A DNA stretch of 64,000 nucleotides from Loripinus fragilis (lineage: Eukaryota; Mollusca; Bivalvia; Lucinida; Lucinidae). The translations under genes were made by a program, and so were the position numbers. Positions 47,501 to 56,500 of the stretch are shown piece after piece (position 1 is the stretch's first letter; every line of letters starts with the position of its first letter). The DNA is taken from contig OZ026517.1 in the NCBI GenBank assembly GCA_964019695.1, positions 53,313,672 through 53,377,671 on the forward strand, given 5' to 3'. Below the pieces are notes generated by a model that did no database searches, was not told the origin of the DNA, and saw nothing but the letters and a program-made list of their open reading frames with translations.

Positions 47501-50500
47501 AATTCTTTGAGGTTGGAATTCCAAATTTGGTGTGTGGATGCATCTTGGGATGGCTGAGTGTCATCTACCATTTTCCAGTCATTGTGATCTTGACCCCTGA
47601 CCTAGTTTTTAGAATAATCCTTTCCGGAGCATATCTCCTATATTATTCCAAATTTGGTGTATAAATGCATCGTTGTATGCTAAAATGTCACATACCATTT
47701 TTGGGTCTCTGTGACCTTGACCTCATGCCTATTTTTAATAATTAGTGTGTCCAGAGCATATCTCTTATATTATCTGAGATAGGGATCCCAAATTTGGTGT
47801 GTGGATGCATCTTGGGATGGTGGAGTGTAGTGTACCATTTACGGGTCACTGTTACCTTGATCTCTGACCTAGGTTTTAGAATAATTGTGTCCAGAGCATA
47901 TCTCTTATATAATTGAAGGTAGGAATCCCAAATTTGGTGTGTGGGTGCAACTTGAGATGGTGGAGTGTCATGTACCATTTACGGGTCACTGTAACCTTAA
48001 CCTCTGATCCTTCTTAGGTTTTAGAATAATTGTGTCCAGAGCATATCTATTATATTATTGAACGTAGGAATCCCAAATTTGGTGTGTGGATGCAACTTTG
48101 GATGGTGGAGTGTCACATACCATTTTCGGGTCAGTTTGACCTTGACCTCTGACCTAGTTTGTAGGATTCCTCTTGGGTTTGCTGAGTGGTGCATACCATT
48201 TTGGGTCACTTTGACATTGACTTCTGGCCTCATTTCTAGGTTTTTCGTGTCCAGAGCATATCTCCTATATTACAACTAACTTTCCTCAAATGTGTCTTAT
48301 GCTAGACCAATTCCTTTGGGGACATTTGTCACGTAACTGTGACATTTCTTGTTTTTCATGCTTCTTTGGTGTCAAGTCCTAGGGAGAATAAGTTGGCTGA
48401 TAAGCATCTGCTGTAGATTTTATAGGCACTCTCCCTCTCACCGTGTTTACCTTCTAGGCTGTGTCTGCAATTTTACAAAAAATACCTTTTACAATTTTTT
48501 TTTTCAAGAAAACCATCAGAGTGACAAACAGGTTGGTTCCAGATCAGGCCAGACAGTTTCTTGGGGCTGATCTTGGTCCAAACTGTTTGCAAAGGCTAAA
48601 GCAGATGACAAAAAGTTGCCACTTAAATAACAAAAATGAGAGCATGCATTAAATCTTCTTAAAATTGATGACAGCAGACAACATATTTTATGATTGGGCG
48701 GAAAATAAAGCCAGCATGTCAAAAATTACTTTGTTGAAGAAACAAAATTTGAAAATTTAATGTTGCATTTTAAGGGTTAATATTTGATTGAATTTTTAAT
48801 ACATATATAATGCAATGTTATTCACTTTTTTATATTTTGTTTAATGTTATCAATAGGCAACAACAATTGGCATACACATTCAATGAATAATTTACATTCC
48901 ACTACAAGCATGGGAGTTTTGGCAATAAGGATATGTTCTGTTCTGGCAGACCTTTAGACTACCCATTCCAGACTTGATCAACGGTGCAGACACAGAGAAT
49001 TTCTTCTGAGAACATAATCTAGAGTAACAGCAGCATAATACAGTTTCAAAACTCTGATTTTTTAGCTCACCTGTCACGAAGTGACAAGGTGAGCTTTTGT
49101 GGTCGGCCTTTGCCCGTTGTCCGTCCATCGTCATCCGTCCATTAACAATTGACTTAAATGAAAACTGCTCCTAAACTCCAAGTTCAATTTTGAAATGATT
49201 TCACACAAATGATCCTTGGGTGGCCCCCTACCAAAATTATTCAAATGGTTTTGGTCCATTGCATATCTAGGTCACAGAGGCTAAAAATTGATTTTTGAGA
49301 TGAACACTTTAAAAATCTTCTTGTCTGAAACCAGAAGGCCTAGAGCCTTGATATTTGATATGTAGCATCACCTAGTGGATCTCTACCAAGTTTGTTCAAA
49401 TTATACCCCTGGGGCCAAAAATGGCCACCCGGGGGGTCATGTGTTTATCATAGGTTTGTAGAAAAATATGTGGAAAAATCTTCTTGTCTGAAACCAATAG
49501 GCCAAGAGCCTTGATATTTGGTATGTAGCATCACCTAGTGGACCTCTACCAAGTTTGTTCAAATTATACCCTTGGGGCCAAAAATGGCATCGCCCGGGGG
49601 GTCAAATGCTTTACATAGGCTTATATAGGGAAAATGTGAAAAAATCTTCTTGTCTAAAACCACAGGGCCCAGAACCTTGATATTTGGTATGTAGCCTCAC
49701 CTAGTGTACCTCTACCAAGTTTGTTCAAATAATGTCCCTGGGAACAAAAATGGCCCAGCCCCGGGGTCACATGTTTTACATCGGCTTAATATAGGGAAAA
49801 CATGAAAAAATGTTCTTGTCTGAAACCACAGGGCCTAGAGCCTTGATATTTTGTATGTAGCATCATCTAGTGAATCTCTACCAAGTTTGTTCAAATAATG
49901 CCCCTGGGGCCAAAAATGGGCCTCCCTGGAGGTCGTATAAGCTTATATGACTGATGCACATAGTACAGACTGGTGAGCGATTCAGGGCCACCATGGCCCT
50001 CTTGTATTCAAAACCAACTTATTTGAAAAACTTTTTGGAATCCCATCAGAGAGTCTAATAGTTTGGATCCAGATATTGTGGGACCTGTTCTGGGTCTGAG
50101 CTGTTCACAAAGAGTACTAGCAGAAGACATTAGCAGACAGAGAGTTAAATAGGATTTTATTGGTTTGAGCCGTGACATATGCTTTCCAGCAAAGTGGGAT
50201 TTTTACAAGTGTAGACTCAGACGAGCGTATGCAGCCCCCTTTTAAGCCTAGAAACTCCAAATTGTGTTCAGTCAGTTGCTTAACACTCATGGAATATTCA
50301 GGCGACAAGCAAAGGCTCTGATCAGACTGCGCATATGCGCAGGCTGATCTGAGGCTTTGCTGGTTGCACAAACCACATTGTTGGAAATCTCATGTCGCAG
50401 CTCAAATAAGGATTAGTCAAATTCAAGATTTCAACCTTTAAGGGTTAGAAGTTGAGATCCTTTTTCATTTAAAACATTTCTACAAACATGTCATGCGATT

Positions 50501-53500
50501 TAATTATCTATTCATCTATGATGTATGGTCATAAAAGTATATTTTTAAAGCTTTTTATACGATGTTGACCTGTTTGTTACAAGTTTATATAGTATAAGAT
50601 AGGAGCAAAATCTGATCTTTCATTCATCGCAGATAGAGTAGCAAAATTCTACCTTATCTATGCCAATGAACACTCCTAACTTGATGTTTTAAATACTATT
50701 ATTCAATTCACTATAGTACTTTTGTAAAATTGTCTCTTTACAGCACACTTCACTTATAACATGGTCCATTCCATTCGTATGAACCCGAATATAGCAATAA
50801 GCATTATAAAGAGACTGCACACTACTCTTTTTTTTTTTTTTTTTTCTCTTTTATTTTCTATAATCTGTTACAGAAAGGTATCCAGCCAAACATACTGTAC
50901 GTACATACATGAGCACCCTTAAACAATACTCTCCCTGACAGCCTAGATCCTGTCGTAAATAAATGTTTTGTTAAGAAAAGATTCAGGAAGAGTGCTCCTT
51001 TCGCTCATAGACTCTCAAACATATGTTTGTATATATATGCAGTAAAGATAAGCATTATAAAGAGACTGCAAACTACTTATTACCCATTATTGTGCAAGAC
51101 GAAAACCACCACAAAATGTTTTTATTGAGAAAGGAATAATCGCTTTTTGGATTTGGGTACAGCAGCACACTGTAGAGATATTTTACATTAGGCTAGAATT
51201 TTTTTTATTAGTTGATTTACAAACCCGCCTACTGTATTTTTCCGTAAAGTAGGAAAAAAATAAAATTTAATTTCTAATTTTTTTTTAATTTTATCCACCG
51301 ATTCTGAATATTATTTGCTTTCGTTGAAAAAAAAAATATTTTTTGAGGTTCTGTCTGTGTATTTTTGAGAGTGACACTGTCAAAAGGGATTGTCCTGTCC
51401 AGATTTTTAGGAAAATAATAAAATATTAAAAATTTAATACAGACTTTTGGTTTGCCTTACTAGTTTTACTGTTTTTCTGGAGATATTAAAACTAAAAGAA
51501 GCTCTGAAAATGACCAAAAAAAAAGAAAGCTCTGAAAATAACCAGTTAACTGGTCATTTTCAGAGCTTTTTTATTTATTTTTTTCGTCCCCCGACCCTAA
51601 ATCTGAAAAAAAAAATCCCGTAAATCAACTAATAAGAAAATTCTGGCCTAACTGTAAGTTTTTTTAGGGGGTCAGCCTTTGCACAAGTTCACTTTGCAAT
51701 CTGGGTGAAATCACTCAGAAGTATGGCAAACACAATTTACTGACTCTATGCTCTAAGTACTGGGGGCTATCGCCTGGCTATAGCTGCTGTTCTGTCAACT
51801 GCATTTGCCCCACAACAAATCAAATAGTTTGTCACAGCAAGCCTCGGTTTTCTAATCACAACAATTATTGACCGGACCACGTAGCACAGTCTGTAGTGAG
51901 TCAGGCTGCAGATCCAGGGGTCACGAGTTCGATCCCGGCCTAGGCCCATACTTTCGTGGAGATTGATCATGAAATAATTTCTACGGTGGAGATTGATCAT
52001 GAAATAATTTCTATTGTCATTCTCCTCCTTCCGCTTATTTAAGAATAGTTGTTGTCAGTTACAAGCAAAAGTATGGTTTAACAGCTTAGTCAAGCTTGCC
52101 CAGGAGAAGTGTGGTTAGGTGATCTCGACATGACCATAGCTGTTGACTGGGACATAAAATCTCAAACCAAACAAATAATAATGATTGCGGTGGTCACTTG
52201 AGATCATCCTGGCACTATAGTTAGAACTCAATGACCACAGATAAACTGTGGTTTGGGCCATAGCCAGACATTCAATGTTTGCTTCAGAAATAGCACAGAC
52301 TGAAGACAACATATGTCCTCAAAGACGGCACTGGTTATGTGCTTAGAAGGAAGTGAGAGTGTAAATGACCATCATCAGGGCCTTTTCCAGCAATTTGGGA
52401 AAAGGCCCCTGGCCAAAATTGGGAAAAAAAGATCGATTTAACATCAAAATTGAGAGAAATTAACGACATAGAACATTACAAGGGTAGCAAAATATATCCT
52501 CTAAGTCAAGTTATTTTAGATAGTATTATGCCAAGCATACCACTTAAGCACTAGTGTTTAAGTATCATTCTGATATGGGTCAGTGTTTCTCATAAGTAGT
52601 AGTGGTCTCTAAAAAAAAAAGTAAAAAAAATTTTTTTTACTTTTCTTAATTGGAAAAATCAGACATGGTATTGGGAAAAAAGGTGGCTATTTTTTATTAG
52701 GAATGGGGCCGAAATTCGGCCCCTAGAGATGGGCAGAAAAGGCCCTGATCATGATACGTCAAAGATTATTGAAGGCAAAGTAAAACCACCAACTCTTTAG
52801 ATCATGCTCAAATCTTTAGATGCAATATGACCTATGACCTTGACCTAATTAATAAACTCTGTCACATGTGACAGCTCCCGGGGACATATTCAAGTAAATT
52901 GTAGACACCTGGATTGCTTTTTAGAATAGATGGGTATTTAGCCAGGTGTAAAATTGACATTCCATCACGCTAGGTAAATAAGTACATAATTTTGTTTATT
53001 CTTAAATATGCCATGAAAAGGTACCATGTAACATCAAAGACGAACCTGATGTTGTTGTTATGTGAAAGACCCACTAACAGCGTTGGGCATTTTGGCTCCG
53101 GGGAACAGTGTAATAGGATACAGTTACTGACCATTGCAGTTGATGCTTTATGTTCCAGTCAACAATGTTTCAATCGTGTCGGGATGCCTATCTGGGTTAA
53201 TAATAATTACCCTTATATTGCAAGATTCATTTATGGCAGGGTACATTTTGTCTAAGCGCTTAGCATGGTAAAATACAGCATTAGCTACATGAATAATAGT
53301 GGCCAAAGATTTCCATGTGGGTGTATTGATCATTACCTACATGTAGAGGCAACATTTTCATCCCCACAATTTTTGAAAAGTGTGTGGGATATTGTGATCA
53401 TGTCAATCATTCTGTTCATTTCTCCTCCCTAAATCCCGAAATTTGTTGAGTGACTTGCCTACCAAGAACACTTAATTTATGTCCCGCTACCAGGGGCCTT

Positions 53501-56500
53501 GGGGAAGGGTCAAAAGCTATAGCAGGACTTTAGTTAAGAGTGCATAACAGAAAAATCATTTTCTAATTTCTCAACCAAAACATATATTGTTGGTACTCAA
53601 TTGAACCGTCTCAATGAGACGGTTCTTTTGAACAATCACAACATATGCTAAAACTGATGGGTAAGAAAATATTTACAATTTTACGCTGGAATATTTTGTT
53701 TATCTAAACTGGTGCTATAGAAAGGGTGAAAATTTGTGATATCCACCCCCTCCCCTGAAAAAGTAAAATCAAGATTTCCTTGTCTATTTTCAGATGGTGG
53801 CATCCTCCTAGGGGCCTCAAGTCTCACCGGGCGCTACTGGCTAGGGTCGTTGTGGTATTATCAGCAACCGGAAGCAGCCCCAGATGTTGAGAAGTGTACG
53901 GCTGGTGTACAGTTGGAGGCGGGGCTTAGCGATGCCAGATGGGTCGACAACACTAAAGTCCTTGTTGGACTTGATACAGGTAGGCAGACCTTAGTTGAGA
54001 GTATGTAACAGAAAAATAATGTTCTTATTTCTCAACCAAAACATATATTGTGGGTACTCAAAAGAATCATCTCAATGAAACGGTCCAACCGACTGGGGAA
54101 GCCGGGGATGGGACCTGTGACCCCTGGTATACAAGGCAATAGGTTTATCCACTACACCACAGCAGCATACATTAAATACAGTTAGTTAACCTAACCACAC
54201 TTTTGCTGGGCAAGCTAAGACTATAAAGTAAACCCGTACTCTGTGCGCATACTTTCACATATAACTGGCAATTAACGGCCCTTCTTGAATCAGTGGAAGG
54301 AGGAGAATGACTGTGATCAGTCTCCATGAAAGTATGGAGCCAGGCTGGGATCAAACTCACAACCCCCGTGATCAGCAATCAGACTTGCTATCGATTTCGC
54401 TACAGGGCCCGGTGCATTTCATCATGATGTATCCAGGCTTTTAGTTAAGAGTGCGACTTGCTTTTGTAACACGACGTTTGATTGAATAATATCAAAAGTT
54501 TGTGACAATATATCCTGAGATATACAGGTATTGTCGCAAATAGTTTGATGTCATTAATTAATAATTATGTCACATTTCGTTGGATGACGTACGGCTTTAT
54601 GCAGCTTGCAATGCTCTAATTTGAGACAGGAATGCATTAGAATGGGGATAACAATATTCAAAATTTTCATTTGGGGAGGTATTTTGTCGGATATATGGTC
54701 GGAAATCACATTTTACGGCTCCACTCATGTGTAGCCGTAAAACTAAATTTCCGGCCATATATCCGACAATATACCTCCCCTAATTTTACGCTCAAAAATT
54801 TTACTTATCTAGATCTATGTATATCTATGTCTAGATTGTTATAACATCAGGTGAAAATTTTGTATTGTCTTTTGTGCAGGTGGAGTGGCCTTGTGGGAGT
54901 TAACAGATAATTTTCACACCTTTATACAACAGCACTCTTGTACAGAACATGATGATCTGGTCTCATCTGTGTGTGTCTGTGCTGGATCTAAACGGGCAAT
55001 GTCAGCAAGTCACGATAGAAGGTAAGTCATAATATGGGTGTTACAACCCACCCATTAATGCATAAAATGTTTGAACAGGCCCAAACCCATGTATTAACAG
55101 AGCAAAGGCCAAATAAAAATGTTTCGGGTAACAGGTCTGAAAAATTTAGGTTGGGTAGTCACACACATTTTTTTTTTTTAAAAAGAATATAATTTTATAC
55201 ATTTTGAAAGGCATTTCGCCTTTCAAAATGTATAAAATTATATATTTTTTTTAAAAAAAAAATTGAAAAAAAATACTAGGTTTCACCAGTAAATTTAGGT
55301 AGGATCGGGTTTCCCTAAAAACAGGTATAAGTCAAAATATGTGTGTTACAGTAGTTATAGAATTAACCCACCCACTGCATAAAATCTGTGTCTCAACTTT
55401 TAACTGTCATGTTTCAACAGGCACAATACCATGTATTAACATTTAGTGATTCATGTGCTGTTAATGCACAGATTTGGTACCCTAAATACACTCCTTTCAT
55501 GCCACTACATTTTACAACAGCTGATCCATATATGGCTTGGCCCAGGAACATGAATACAGTAGAGCCTGTCTTAAGCGGCACTCAAAAATAAGTCCGAAAA
55601 TGTTTTTTTCAAGACCATTTATCACTTAATGCAGGTCAAAAGTATTGCAGAATGCTCCAAAGGGAGCATTCTGCAATACTTTTGACCTTCATTAAGCTAC
55701 CATTTGTCATTAAGATCTTTGTTTTGTCTATTTTTGAGTAACCGCTTAAGACAGGTTTTACTGTAAAAATAAAAACGTCCAGTCACCCTGTTGACTGTGA
55801 AACAGTGACAAAATATTGTGCCATACCTTTCTTTAATTTAGGTGAATATATCTTTGAATTTATGCAATAATAGCGATCAAACACTGTTTTTCAATGCATT
55901 AATGTTAGCCTGGTTTTTCAATGCATTAACATTCGCCAGGTCCATCGGAAGATGTTTGAAACTTCGTCTTTGCTTGTCCGAGATCTTAAGCATCTCTCGA
56001 GGGACCTGGCGAATGTTAATGCATGAAATTAAAAACCATGTTTGATACCAATACAAGTAAACAGTGCCTATGTGGGCGAGATGCTACATCTCAGAATATG
56101 TACTAGTTGCTCTCTTAAGCAGCATATTAAGAAATGGAAGTAATACAGAAATTCCCTGTAAATACATAAAAGCTTGCTTCATAAATGTCATATTAAATGA
56201 CCACTCAATGTAGATCCTCTGTCTGTGTTTTTGGTGTGATTTCTCATAGACACTCAGTACACAAGATCACGTTAGAGTATATCTTAGATAGCCTTAGCTC
56301 CTGTATCTCGGGCCACAATTAGCTTGTTCATGATAAATCTGGCATCCTTCCGAGAATTTGTGCTAAATCACTGAGAAGGATTCTGCTAAATCAATGATAG
56401 GGGTAATATTTTGTTAGTGCTTATTTGATAATAGGCCGCAGCTTATGCTAGATGTTGTATAATTTGGTTGGTGTGAGAGTGACTTGCATTTACTTGCTTA

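Larger units (their letters stand above)
23517..53793 (+). other. WDR77: WDR77 intron 1, 30.3 kb
   Basis: Bounded by GTAAGC at 23517 and TTTTCAG ending at 53793. I found no host exon on either strand inside it. The coding frames present belong to LINE remnants. Over half of the length is assignable to dispersed or tandem repeats listed separately. Confidence 0.8.

Noticed and set aside
46482..48279. Series of similar open frames on both strands containing GIPNLVCGCILG-like peptides
   Set aside because: They repeat with the monomer period of the TRE-2 array and appear on both strands, so they are by-products of the tandem repeat.
53736..53793. ATG at 53736 as the start of a separate gene reading into DGGILLG
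   Set aside because: The sequence before 53794 is a polypyrimidine tract and CAG acceptor, and the WDR77 N-terminus is supplied in phase by exon 1 at 23459. The upstream residues do not resemble the family.
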